64,000 bases of DNA. Origin: Phoronis australis. Lineage: Eukaryota > Phoronida > Phoronidae. The DNA lies in the NCBI GenBank assembly GCA_002633005.1, contig NMRA01000395.1, positions 292,994-356,993 of the forward strand. The letters run 5' to 3'. The number at the start of each line of letters is the position of its first letter. Position 1 is the stretch's first letter. This document shows, piece by piece, positions 1 through 11,660 of the stretch. A program made the position numbers and the translations under genes. A model generated the notes under the pieces. It saw only the letters and a list, made by a program, of their open reading frames with translations. It made no database searches and had not been told where the DNA came from.

Positions 1-190
1 TTAGGAGTAATCCTCTGCTCCTGGTTTTAAATCAGAGTTTTCCTTCTCCTAGACGAACTGCCTGCCAAGGCTAACGTGTTCTGTTTTACCCCTGTTTGGA
101 ATAGAGTTTTCTTTCTCCTAGACAAACTTCCTTCCAAGGCTAATGAACTCCATCTACCCGGGTTTGGAATCAGTTTTCCATTCTCCTAGT
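1..190. repeat. degenerate ~80-bp tandem repeat
   Basis: About two and a half diverged copies of a unit containing 'ttctcctagac' and 'ccaaggctaa' lie end to end at the window edge. No coding potential is seen. It is probably intronic sequence of the phosphatase gene. Confidence 0.6.
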
Positions 191-1646
191 TTGAGTTGGT
201 TCACTGCACCATATTCCGTAGTTTATTCGGTACAACCCCCATCTAGAAGGGCTTCCCCCATCTACCACCCAGGGGATGCGCCTCTTTGCCATACAACCAC
301 AGCACGAGGTTTATGCAATTGAACAATTTGGTTATCTACTGGATCTACCCTAGTACATATAGCAAAATAAATTTATGTATTGCGTTCATATGAAAGCTAC
401 GAGCAGAAACAGAATCTTTGATAATGGCCTCCTGTATTTGCATAAACTATACAAATTTATCATGCAGCAACTTGTAAACTGATTTCATTTAGTAATTGAC
501 CGTAAGAAGCTAGGTGCAATGATAGTTTACCTGTGATGCCTGATACTACAGCAGCTGCTATAAGCGTGAGTAAAATTTTGAACAGCCACTTAAATTTGCT
601 GACCGTGGAAACTTAGGTCAAAACATCAAAATAATCTGTCAGCAGCGCTTAATAAGGAAATTATGAGCAAAATTAGAATTTTGCATAATGGTGGCCTTAA
701 TTTGTATAATTTAAAAATGCTCAAGGGTTGTGAACGGCTACGCCCTATTTCATGGTCACTTAATCCTAGGCTACATGAAACATCAAAAAAAACCTTTTCC
801 AGCAAATTCAGGTTCAGCCCCCTGGCTCCCGATATATAGTTCATTTAGAGTTTCACAGGTTTTGGTCAACATAGAAGTCCAGTTTTAAGTTCGGGATGGA
901 AGTTTTGGTTGTGTGACTTAAATTTCAGTTGATAAACCCTAATTTATAATACTATAGTTTAAATCATTCTGTGTGTGTTATTTTGTATTTTTGTGGCATA
1001 TATCTATGAAGTGTTGGTTGGTTGCACTTAACTCATTTGGCTCTAATGCCGACTGCTGGAGGACCCTAATGCCAACAGGTGGCGTGGCGGTATATCTGAA
1101 TTCAGAGTCAGGTGCATGCAAACATGGTGCATTTTGTAAATTTGATTGGAGACAGTCCTACTTCTTGCTTTCATTTGAATTTTAGAATGTTAAATCTGTC
1201 TTGTGCTAAATCCGAATTCTGTTTCACCACCACCAGGCTGTGAGCCTGTTTAATATGAAAAGAATCCTATCCTAACAGCCTCACTTGGCTTGTGGAACTT
1301 GGCCAATTCCTCTGGTTTCATAACCTTAAAATACACTTATAGCTGATGTTATCGTTCTCAGTCAGGGAGGCTTATAGCTAAATGGTGGTCAAAATGAACT
1401 ACACATTTTCTGTTTCTTGGCATCTGTCTAATAACTCTTCAATATAAATACCTGTAGTAATAATTGTGTGGCTGTGGTGATGTCTAGTGCTATGTGCTTT
1501 TGCAAAATTTAAATTGATTTTCTACTGTATTTACTATGGTAGTAAGGGATAGTATTAATGTTTATTGACAGATGTAGAAGTCCGGTAATTAGGGTATATT
1601 GCTTGTAGTCAGCATTTATCAGTGAAATCTTGAGTGAATTTTACAG
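191..1646. other. stretch without a recognised gene, probably intron
   Basis: AT-rich, stop-filled sequence. No FN3-like exon was recognised, although earlier FN3 exons of the phosphatase gene must lie somewhere upstream because the first exon seen enters in phase 1. Short open frames here show no family resemblance. Confidence 0.5.
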
Positions 1647-1780
1647 CCCCTGAGACTGTACGGCAGTTCAGTGTCACTGTTGTGAATTACACTTGTGTCC
1701 GTGTGTCATGGTCTGCTCCATTAGAAAGAGGTCTGAATGCTCCTGAGTTGGTGTACTTCATAGAAGGAAATAGCACAAAG
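1647..1780 (+). CDS. PTPRB/Ptp10D-like: RPTP exon: FN3 domain, first part
   Basis: A 134-nt exon, phase 1 in and phase 0 out, between a 'ttttacag' acceptor and an 'aaag|gtgagc' donor. It encodes a Pro-Glu start, then '..FSVTVVNYTCVRVSWSAP..' with the conserved FN3 Trp, then an 'ELVYFIEGN' strand. The preceding exon lies upstream of the window, or was not recognised. The donor is duplicated 32 nt downstream (see the repeat at 1765-1831). Confidence 0.85.
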
Positions 1781-1831
1781 GTGAGCTGGTCATGTTTTAA
1801 AATGGGGCAAAGGTGAGCTGGCTATGTTTTC
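1765..1831 (+). repeat. 32-bp duplication of exon end plus splice donor
   Basis: The exon end and donor 'caaaggtgagctgg' at 1776-1789 recurs at 1808-1821, followed both times by '.catgtttt'-like sequence. Use of the second donor would add 32 nt and shift the frame of the next exon. Confidence 0.75.
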
Positions 1832-1999
1832 ACTGACTGCAAACTTGTTAATGTTATGCAGGACCATTTAGCTAAATGTCTAGAATACTACAGACCTTAT
1901 TTCAGCAAAAGTATAATTTCCTGAAAGTAAAGATTGCTTAGAATTTGATTTCTTAATTATATACCAATCTCACATTGAATAGGTCGTGTGGCCATCCCT

Positions 2000-3960
2000 T
2001 TTTATGTGCCCGAATAATTATATGTGGTAACATATTGCTGTCATCTCTGTCTGGACTTCCGCCGTCCACAGCTGTACCTCCTAAACCTCTCACAGGATAT
2101 TGATGAGATATGGCAGATACGTTCCTAACATATGTATTTGACACTGATGACGAATTTCAGACCTCTCCGGCTACTAGTAAGCTCCTTAGTGGCAATTTTA
2201 TTTTTTTACGCTTACCTCTGCATCTTCGGAGGTCCTCAATGGATTTTCATAAATTTCTTGGCAGTTAGGCATCTATAAGTGAGATGATGCCATCCTGCCG
2301 TTTTCGGATGAATTCGAGGTACTTTTCGCCACCTAGTGACCATTTTTACTGTTTTCGAGTCTGTATTTTGGCGTCCACCCTTCTATCAACCAAACCGCTC
2401 TAGCGATGATTTTGAAAATTGACGCTTATGTTCTTACTGTAAAAAGGGCGTCTGATGATGATTTTCCGACGACTTCGACTACTGTGGTGCCTCCTAGTGA
2501 CAGTCTTGTTTGTTTTTTGCGCTCATGGCTGTATCTCCTAAACACTTTACAGGATCTTTATTGAATATTGCTGGTGTACTTATATGAAGTTGATGACAGA
2601 GGATGACTACTTTTGGCGGATCGGGCTACCTGTGTGCCCCCAGTGGCAATTTTAGTTTTTTNCCACCGTGACAGTATATTTAAAGCTCGTTAATTGATTT
2701 TCACAAAATTTGGCAGATAGACATCTGTTAATGAGGTGACCCTATCATCTGGTTATTGGTTAAATGCGAGGCATTTTGCGCCACCTATTGACTATTTTGA
2801 TTGCTTTCGAGTTTTTGTGGCATCTACTCCTCTGTCAACCAAACCACTCTAAGCTTGATTTTGGTAATCGGCATGCATGTTCCTAATGTGAAGAGGAGGG
2901 CTGACGATGATTTTCCGATGACCTCGACAACTGTGGCACCTCATAGTGGCAGTTTTTTTGCGCCCATAGCTGTATCTCCTTTATTAAATTTAGCAAGTGT
3001 ATTTATATGAATTTTACAACAAACGGCAACTTTCGGATGGATCCGACTTCTGGTGTGCCCCCAAGTGGCAATTTTCGTTTTTTAATTTTACCAGAGTCTG
3101 TATCTTCAAAGGTCCTCAACGGATTTTGATAAAATTTGGCAGATAGGTATCTTTTAGCGAGTTGATGCTATCTTCCAGATTTTGGTTTGGTTAGGGGTAT
3201 TTTGAGCCACCTAGTGACCATTTTTATGCGCCCACATATTTATTTGTGGGCGCATTATGCTGTCATCCCCGTCCGTCCATCCGCTGCTCTATCTCCAAAA
3301 CCCTTTGACGTACGTTCATGAAATTTGGCACACATGGATGAGACAGCATGAGTGAACTTAAGGACAGATCCAACTACCGGTGTGCCCCCTAGTGGCAATT
3401 TTAGTTTTTTACACTTACCTCGTATCTTCAAAGGTTCTCAACGTATTTTCATAAAATTTGGCATACAGGCATCTATTAGTGAGATGACGCTATCCTTCCG
3501 GTTTTGGATGGATTCGACGAAGTTTGCGCCACCTAGGGACCATTTTTGCTGTTTTCGAGTCAACTAAACCATTCTAAGGATGATTGTGAATACGTGTTCT
3601 TAGTATGAAGAGGATGGTTGACGACGATTTTCCGACAACTTTAACCGCTGTGGCACCTCTTAGTGGCAGTTTTATTTTTTTGTGCTCATAGCTATATCTC
3701 CTAAACATACTGTAGTATTTTGTTAAATTTAGCTAGTAAGTGTATTTGTATGGAGTTGACAACAGACAGGGACGACTTTCAGATGAATCCGGAGAGTGCT
3801 GTGCCCCCTAGTGACAATTTCATTTTTTCTGTTTTCCTTTGCTTCTCTGAAGTTCCTTGAGAGAGTTTTATGAAATTTGGTAAATAGCTTTCTTTTAAAG
3901 AAACGATGGCATGTTCCCATTTTCGAATGCATTTTTATGATGCAAATATACACCCCAGAA
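2000..3960. repeat. field of degenerate ~450-bp interspersed repeats
   Basis: Phrases such as 'cctagtggcaattttagttt', 'ctcaacggattttcataaaa' with 'atttggca', and 'gccacctagtgaccattttt' recur about every 400-450 bp (near 2190, 2640, 3060, 3370 and 3800). Related stretches occur at 16.7-17.2 kb and 28.5-29.3 kb. The copies are diverged and no protein is recognised. One N sits at 2662. The family is not identified. Confidence 0.7.
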
Positions 3961-4064
3961 GCACACTGTTAGCGATGCCTTTGTGGGGGCATTTTAACGC
4001 TCTGCGTTGCTCTTGTTTCAACATGCTTTTAATTTTTAATGGTCTCTTTGTATTTGTATTTTAG

Positions 4065-4181
4065 AAAACACCGCCTGACAGGGTCATGCATAAAATACCT
4101 GACAATGTATCACGTGAAAACTACAGGGAAACTTTCACTGAATATATGACGGTCAAGTCTGAATACATATACAGTTTCACG
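4065..4181 (+). CDS. PTPRB/Ptp10D-like: RPTP exon: FN3 domain, middle part
   Basis: A 117-nt exon (39 codons), phase 0 in and out, after 'tttgtattttag' and before 'ACG|gtacgtg'. It encodes a hydrophilic stretch ending '..SEYIYSFT', where the Tyr/hydrophobic alternation is the FN3 F-strand pattern. It joins in frame to the exons at 1647 and 7916 to complete one FN3 fold. Confidence 0.85.
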
Positions 4182-4660
4182 GTACGTGACTTAAGACAAG
4201 GAGGCATTAACTTTGTGGTGAGAAGCTGGAGGCGCTTGGCCCCATGTCATTGGGTTGGAGAACAGCGCCCTCCGCTAGACAGGGACATTGGAAGTGAGGG
4301 CGACCCCTCAGTAATTTACAGGTGTGGTGATGAAACCTTCATAGCGACCAACTAGGCGCCGGAGGCATTTGAGAAAAGAAAATATACTGTAGTGAAAATT
4401 TAGAGAATGTTTATGAACTACCAGACGAGTGCAGTTACCCCATTGTGGGCCGGGCCTAATGGCATTTTTGTTTGGGAGATTCCCAATTTTCAAGTAGTGT
4501 GCATTAAATATGCACAGATATTCCAGAGCAGACTTTTAGGGAAATACAAAACTGTGTTTCTGGTAAAGAATAATGTATGCCAAAAATAAAACACTTTAAT
4601 TAGGACATATCATTATCAAAATTGAAAATTTTAGATCCATATCATCTGTGTATTATTATA

Positions 4661-6943
4661 CTGTAATCATTCGGGTTAACGCCCATGCTCAGTTAACCGC
4701 CCATCCCCGACTTTAAGTGAATTTTCGATTTAACCGCCCACTGCTCGGTTAACCGCCCTCTCCCGATTTTTGAAGATTTCCAGTTAAGCGCCCACCTCTC
4801 GGTTAAGCGCCCATCCCCAACTTTTAAAGAAGGAAGATTTAGCGCCTAGTGCTAAGGAAACGCGCGATTCCCCGACTTTTAGAAAAAGATCGATGATCAC
4901 AATGAGTGCAACGACGCCGGGACTCCGAGACGGTGGTTTAGCAATCTGAATTACAATACAGGTAACGAGTTATTGTCTTGGGTCATGAACTCACTTCAAA
5001 ATATAATACTTGAACNNNNNNNNNNNNNNNNNNNNNNNNNNNNNNNNNNNNNNNNNNNNNNNNNNNNNNNNNNNNNNNNNNNNNNNNNNNNNNNNNNNNN
5101 NNNNNNNNNNNNNNNNNNNNNNNNNNNNNNNNNNNNNNNNNNNNNNNNNNNNNNNNNNNNNNNNNNNNNNNNNNNNNNNNNNNNNNNNNNNNNNNNNNNN
5201 NNNNNNNNNNNNNNNNNNNNNNNNNNNNNNNNNNNNNNNNNNNNNNNNNNNNNNNNNNNNNNNNNNNNNNNNNNNNNNNNNNNNNNNNNNNNNNNNNNNN
5301 NNNNNNNNNNNNNNNNNNNNNNNNNNNNNNNNNNNNNNNNNNNNNNNNNNNNNNNNNNNNNNNNNNNNNNNNNNNNNNNNNNNNNNNNNNNNNNNNNNNN
5401 NNNNNNNNNNNNNNNNNNNNNNNNNNNNNNNNNNNNNNNNNNNNNNNNNNNNNNNNNNNNNNNNNNNNNNNNNNNNNNNNNNNNNNNNNNNNNNNNNNNN
5501 NNNNNNNNNNNNNNNNNNNNNNNNNNNNNNNNNNNNNNNNNNNNNNNNNNNNNNNNNNNNNNNNNNNNNNNNNNNNNNNNNNNNNNNNNNNNNNNNNNNN
5601 NNNNNNNNNNNNNNNNNNNNNNNNNNNNNNNNNNNNNNNNNNNNNNNNNNNNNNNNNNNNNNNNNNNNNNNNNNNNNNNNNNNNNNNNNNNNNNNNNNNN
5701 NNNNNNNNNNNNNNNNNNNNNNNNNNNNNNNNNNNNNNNNNNNNNNNNNNNATTTGTAGTGGTGCACGTGCGCAAGTTCCCACACTTTGGAGTGCATGTT
5801 ACCTTGACACCAACATGTGATTGACAGGTGACTCACACGTAGGCCCTACGTGCGTGCTGAATACCGCCACTATCTTTGGCCATAAAAAACGAGATGCATA
5901 TTGAAAGAGGCCGTTATATTTCTTGACGGCATTTCCAAGTCACGATTGTCAGCCGACTGAGACATTGCGCGAGAACAGCGGGACCAAACAGTGCCGCAGT
6001 GCGATAATACAAGCGATATAAATAGGATAATCTGGACATCTTGCATGAAAAATAAATGTTTTTCCACCACGAAGTTTGGTAAGGTGATCGTTTAGAATAA
6101 TGCATTGAAACATTGCTGTTTTCTGACATTTTGTAACATATTTATGCAGTTGCTTGAAATTTTATTCTTGATCGACGACTGGCTCGACCACCCCCGATCC
6201 TTGTCTTGCTTGCATAGCATGTTTGGCGCAACGGCAAGAGAGCAATGCCGGGCTTTCGAGATAAGACAGCTAGCCGCAGAACCATACGCTGAAAGTGTCA
6301 TTGAGTAACGGAGTGTCGACTATAACATCCCAAACACACAAAACAGCAGAGTTAAGTTTTTCAAACTTTTATTACAACCAATTTTAAAACTGCTCTCTGA
6401 CTCAGAACTTGACAGCTACATATAGTACGAGACTGTAACCATAAATTTGATGTCTGACCTCTGCAACACGTGAAGCTTGCACGCTCGCACTTAAGCAGGG
6501 TCACCGTCATCTTGAAACAGTTTTAATTCTAGTGGAGGCTGCGTGGTGACTGGTCGTCTGCGCACCGCAGGACGACACGGGGCTATTACTCAGCAATTTT
6601 GTAAATTAAATAGTGAATGACTAATCTGAGGGCAAGAGAACCTTTGTTGGGATCATCCACTGTTATGACGTTTTCACAGTCATTTGGCGACGTGCCGATA
6701 AAGCTCTTTGAAAAGGGCTACGCGTTCCGAGTATGATTGTCGTGTCGGGATTTAAATCGCCAGGTAAGATTAACCGCCCAGGGCGGTTGTCTGTCGTAAT
6801 AAGCGCCCATGTTCGGTTAACCGCCCATCCCCTACTTTAGGTGGATTTTCGATATAACCGCCCACTGCTCGGTTAACCGCCCTCCCCCGATTTTTTGGAT
6901 TCGCCAATTTAACCGCCCAGGGCGTTAACCCGAAAGATTACGG
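4661..6943. mobile_element. TA-flanked inverted-repeat DNA element (family 1)
   Basis: The left end 'ctgtaatcattcgggttaac' mirrors the right end '..gttaacccgaaagattacgg', and TA flanks both sides (4659-4660, 6944-6945). Both subterminal regions carry repeated 'ggttaaccgccca' modules in alternating orientation. The middle contains an assembly gap, and no transposase is visible in what remains. A second, reverse-oriented truncated copy lies at 10751-11275. It sits in an intron of the phosphatase gene. The superfamily is not assigned. Confidence 0.75.
5016..5751. other. assembly gap (736 N)
   Basis: A run of N inside the TIR element. Open frames drawn across it are artefacts. Confidence 1.
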
Positions 6944-7915
6944 TAGTACAATATAACCGTTTTTGGTATGAATTTTCTGCTAGAAATCTAAATGTGTGAC
7001 TTGTACAATGGTGCAGCTGTAAAGGTCTAATTGTGTACATTTTTGAAAGACGATCTGTGAAGAGTCCTCCCTTCTCTTATCAACTGGTTGTTAATGCTTC
7101 ACTGGTGGGGGTAGCGTGTTACCTAAGAGTGTTGTAATGAAATACCAGTTAATACTTCTTCCAAACAAGCCAACAAGTCATAACTGATGCAGAAAGAGTT
7201 GTCTTTATTCAATGAAATTCAAGACATGTGAACCTGCCTCAGGGTGATCACACATCCCAACATTTAAGGAAATTCTTGTTTGTATGATCAAGGCTTCCTA
7301 GGCAACTGGTCAGATGAGTAATCCTAATATGCTGTGAGTTAGCAGACATCTTTCTCTGCAAGTGAATTTGTGTAGACAAACTTTTTAGAAAATTAACCCG
7401 AGTATTTTTGAAAAAATGTTACAAAAAGGACTAACTTAATAGGAATACTTTAAATTAAAATGTTACTAGATATTTTTAATTGAAGGGGTGTTGGAACGAT
7501 GCTTTCTATCAAAGAATGAGTTGTAATTTATAAGTCACTTACCGTTGCCGATCTTTTCCTTACTTGGTTTAAAAGTGTGCCATTAGGCGCTACATCTGAT
7601 ATCTCTACCATTGTCCGCGAATATTTTTTACTGGTTGGGATTATGAAAATCACAACAGCACCTGGACTTATATGATGGACCGTCCGGTACTTTCAACCAG
7701 GATAACTTCATGAAATGTTGATTGTTAAATTAGTTGCAAATTTAGGCAATAAAGTTTTAGGTAAGTACAGTCTTTCTGGAGTAACTGTGTCACTTTTAGG
7801 CCCTAGACGTTTTTACACTATGAGGAACTTTAATGACAGAGTACAAGTATATTGTGCCTTGCTTTTCTGGGGTCATGTCACTTTTCATGAGATGTATCTC
7901 TGTTTGTTTTCCTAG

Positions 7916-7997
7916 ATCACCGTGGGTTATAATGCCTCAGGATCAGGCTACCTGAGTAGCTCAACATATCCAAAACAAGTGACTGTGCCTGCAGGAG
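7916..7997 (+). CDS. PTPRB/Ptp10D-like: RPTP exon: FN3 domain, last part
   Basis: An 82-nt exon, phase 0 in and phase 1 out, after 'gttttcctag' and before 'GGAG|gtgagtg'. It encodes 'ITVGYNASGSGYLSSSTYP..', the classic FN3 G-strand with small residues before Ser/Thr. A Kolobok-like element is inserted only 13 bp past this exon. Confidence 0.88.
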
Positions 7998-8010
7998 GTG
8001 AGTGATTTAA

Positions 8011-9628
8011 AGGAGCATGCCACCCAAAAAACAACCTATTTTGTAAGATCGAGTAGTTCTACTTGATAACAGTAAGTTCGGTTGCGTTATCTGACGGCAG
8101 ACGGAGGTGTTGAAATTATCCATTGGTTTCGCACGCAGTCTGTTCAGCAGTTCACAACACGGGTTACTGGTGTCAGCTTATCGCTTGAATTCATCGTGTA
8201 ACACCAATAAATCATCAAACTTCAATGTAAAACCCTTAAAAATACACCGAGTTCTTATAAAAACCTGTTGCTTTATTTCGCTGTTATGGATTTAGTGGTA
8301 TTTGGACGCACCATAGCCTACAAAGTTCGGCAGGCCAATTTACCAAGGTCCGTAGCAGGAGTTTGGGTCTGTTTGGAGATAAATTCGAAGTATTCTTCCG
8401 TGAAATACAGACAGGATAACCTGGATCTGTGTTGTTTAGACTTATGATTTTTTGAGTTCTAAACACACAAAACGCTTGTTATCCCGGCCAGTGGCTCTGA
8501 ACCAGATCAGGCCCGTCGCAGCTGTAGTGAAGACATCACGAACATAAACCAGCCAAAGTTGGAAACTAAACTTCTAGTCAAGAAAATACTATAGTAGTGA
8601 GTCGAAGAAGTAATGTGCACGTGATTATGTTGGTGAATTAGCCACGAAACTGCAAATCTACTTACTCGTCGGGGGCCGCGAATTCAGGTTCCCCTTTGGC
8701 AACAGAACCGTCAGGGCAGAAGTTGTACATTGACAATCAATGAATAATGTATAGGTAAATAAAGATTCCCCTAATAACTGGCTGTGGCGGGATAGAAAAT
8801 CGAGTTGTTTCACAACAGTTTCTGTCAGCAAACACTGAATTAGCATGCGCTCACACCGCCTCAGTGTCCGGTCAATTAGTTTTACTGCACCTAAAGCCGG
8901 TAACGCAGTGATTTATTCATTGCTGGCTTCTCAAATCATTTGCACTCACGAACACTCCAAAGGCATTACAAATTGCATCTAATGAAACAGACTTTGTTTC
9001 AGTATTGGTTAGGGTAAGAATAATTCATTTTGAAAGAGAACGCTCAGTAATAAATGCCAACGTGGCAACTCGCAATCTCGACTTAGACAAGAGCTCATCT
9101 GGCGGCGAAGGGACTTCGCAGGTGGATCGCTAAATTTCACAGGCTATCAGTTAGAATTGGAATACAGTGATGAAGAAATACTAGAGAGGGGTCGTGATCA
9201 AGCTCAGGCAATGGAACGTATGGATAGTTATTTGGTAAGGTGGCATTCGTCAGACTTACTGTCGACGATTGCAGGTCACAGACACAGAGATGTTTCACGG
9301 CGTCATACTTGCTATTTACAGCGTACTTTTCATTCTTCACTACCGCGAGCCACTTCCTAAGTATTTCGGACTCTCGAGGAAGTTGAAAAAATGATATACC
9401 CGCTTTCCTCGCAGCTGCATCAGTTCGTACAAGCGGGAACGATGCACCGCAACATAGCGGCATTGACTTTGCAAATGAACCACTGACGTCGCTGCATCGT
9501 TTCTCACCTTCCTCACTGGTTAACGCGACACCTCTCGGCAAGGTAAGGTCAAGTGTATGCGAGGCAATATGGATATAGACCGATTAAGGCAGTAAAAAAA
9601 GACTAATTAAATTGGGTGGCATTCTCCT
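8011..9628 (-). mobile_element. TTAA-flanked TIR element, Kolobok-like, non-autonomous
   Basis: TTAA occurs on both sides (8007-8010 and 9629-9632). The ends are 17-bp inverted repeats, 'aggagcatgccacccaa' against 'aggagaatgccacccaa' on the other strand. A THAP-like open frame starts just inside the right end on the minus strand. TTAA target sites together with a THAP domain are known for the Kolobok superfamily; piggyBac also uses TTAA but lacks THAP. The 1.6-kb size and missing catalytic region suggest a deletion derivative. Confidence 0.7.
9137..9463 (-). pseudogene. THAP-like DNA-binding domain relic of a transposase
   Basis: Starting from an internal Met at 9463 the frame reads 'MPLCCGASF', then 'GISFFQLPRE...RKWLAVVK', which is the THAP core (fold residues F/P/W in the right spacing). 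The Cys pattern at the start and the later 'HLCVCDL' are imperfect matches to the C2CH zinc ligands, so the domain looks degraded. The frame ends without any catalytic region. It sits just inside the right terminal repeat, as a transposase N-terminus would. Confidence 0.6.
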
Positions 9629-10380
9629 TTAATAGCTGTTAACTCTTTTGCTACAGTGTGCTGGTAGTCAACTATGATGTGGACTTGAGCTGGGGCCCAT
9701 TCCAAGAAATTGACTTGACTGTGCGTTACACGGTCTTCCAAATTTATTGTAACTGTTACAATTCAACTTGTGTGTTGGATGGAGTTCAATACGAATTGTA
9801 ACAGTTACAACTCAACTTGTGTCTTGTATGGAGTTCTACCCATGTCAAGCTTAAGGCGCATGAGATGAGCCATTTATGTTCAGGCTTTATTTCACTCTGT
9901 TTAGCTGGCTAAAAAACTAACTTTGAATTAGGTCGCTAATTCTCATGAAATAAGCCTCGTAATATTGCTTGCCGTGGTGGAATTCCATTCTCGTCGCCAA
10001 CTCAAGTCACAGGCTATGTGTTCATGCAAAATTTTGGATTTTGCAATTTAAGGGTTATTTGGCGAACCCCAATAAATTCTGAAGTGCTTTGTCGATCTTG
10101 TGGCTTAAACGGGCATAGAATCCTGTTACAGTAGGGAATATTTTTTTAATATGAGTCCAATTTTATTGATGAATTTAAAGTAAATGGCCTTATTCAATTT
10201 TCGTTTTTAGTGATTAAAAAATTCAGATTGAAATGACATATTTCTTTAAATCTTCTGTATAGCATCAATGATTCATTGTCAACAACATGTGACACCTGGT
10301 TAATAATTACATACTCTTGCCTGCTCATTATTACCTGTTGACTTTATAGTCGTCATGTAGTCATTACACTTTAATTTACT

Positions 10381-10545
10381 GATTACCTCTCCAGCTCCAC
10401 CCTCTCCCTTCCCAGATGTCATCATGTAGTCATTATACCTTATTACCTCTCTAGCTCCACCCCCTGCCTCTCCAGATGTCATCATGTAGTCATTATACCT
10501 TATTACCTCTCTAGCTCCACCCCCTGCCTCTCCAGATGTCATCAA
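10381..10545 (+). repeat. 60-bp tandem repeat triplicating a splice acceptor
   Basis: Three copies with period exactly 60 each contain 'ccagatgtcatca'. The last copy is the real acceptor of the exon at 10536; the two earlier acceptor copies end at 10415 and 10475. Splicing to an upstream copy would read four codons and then TAG. Confidence 0.85.
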
Positions 10546-10696
10546 GCCTCTACCCTTTGAAGAAGGCAAAGATTTGGATGCTACTCGACAACATTATATA
10601 CAGCTGGATTGCCAGTTCTTCACCAACAGCATCTTCGGGAAGATCACTAAGTCTGGTCTCATTGTGGTCAGATCTACTTATAAGGGCTTTAACGGT
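10536..10696 (+). CDS. PTPRB/Ptp10D-like: RPTP exon: membrane-proximal ectodomain
   Basis: An exon entering in phase 1 after 'gcctctccag'. It encodes a stretch with '..LDCQFFTNSIFGKITKSG..' followed by 'LIVVRSTYKGF', resembling the membrane-proximal module of R3 phosphatases. I place the donor after GGT at 10696 (phase 0) because it keeps the next exon open. The alternative 'AACG|gtgtgt' at 10694 fits the donor consensus better but puts the next exon out of frame. Confidence 0.75.
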
Positions 10697-10750
10697 GTGT
10701 CTTTGCTTTCTTTGAACCTAAGTATTGTGCTTATGATAAATACACAGTCA

Positions 10751-11275
10751 GTAAACGTTTGGGTTAACGCCCTGGGCGGTTAAATTGGCGAGCCCAAAAA
10801 TTCGGGGATGGGCAGTTAACCAGACATGGACGCTTAAACGTGAAATTTCAAGATATCTTAGGTGGGCGGTTAATCGAACATGGGCGCTTATTATGACAGA
10901 CAACCGCCCTGAGTGGTTAATCTTACCTCATGATCAGTCCCACATACACATACTCGGAACGTGTAGAACTTTTCAAAGAGTTTTATCGTCAAGTCGCCAG
11001 ATATTGGTAAAAATGTCATAACAGCGTATGATTCCAAAATATGTTCTGTTGCCCTCAGATTAGTCATTATTAATTTTACAAAATTGGTGAGTAATAGCCC
11101 CGTGTCTTCCTGCGATCTTATTTTAGCTGTAGTGCGCAGACGACCAGCGACAAAAACTTGTTTGCAACTATTCTTACACAATGACACTGCAAAAGTGCGC
11201 ACATGCGAGCTTCACGTGTTGCAGAGGTCACAACAGACATCAAATTTATTGTCAAGCTCTGAGTCAGAGACCAGT
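10751..11275. mobile_element. truncated reverse copy of family 1 TIR element
   Basis: Beginning 'gtaaacgtttgggttaacgc', it matches the reverse complement of about 6400-6943, including the 'ggttaa..cgccc' modules and a stretch ending in 'ctgagtcagag'. The other end is missing. Confidence 0.75.
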
Positions 11276-11361
11276 AAATATGCATCAAGCAGGACACAGT
11301 GGACTGTCCAGTTATTGGAGAATACAAAAGAAACAAAATCAAGGAATCGTAGCCACTTCCC

Positions 11362-11660
11362 ATGATTTAATCACTACTTGAAACTGAGCTCTACATTATT
11401 TTTGGCATTTTCTGTTCTATGATTTAATCACTACTTGAAACTGAGCTCTACATTATTTTTGGCATTTTCTGTTCTATTTAATGCAAAACTCAAGATAGGT
11501 TTTTATTATGTTGTGCTCAAGTATTTATGGTTTATGTAAATGACTAATCTTATTTCACACTTAATGACCCCAACGTTGAAGCTATTAGTTTGAGTCTGAA
11601 CTTGAAATCTCAAAGTTTTTTACTTGAAATCTCGAGTCTATGGGCCATCAAGTGCGAATG
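11362..11660. repeat. diverged copy of the 61.9-kb MITE interior with a 57-bp duplication
   Basis: A 57-bp unit starting 'atgatttaatcactacttga' is present twice in tandem (11362, 11419). The sequence after it ('gcattttct..actcaagata..' and 'ttgaaatctcgagt') resembles the interior of the MITE at 61945-62344. No terminal repeats were found. Confidence 0.5.

Noticed and set aside
4973-5836. Long open frames on both strands
   Set aside because: They run through the 736-N gap.
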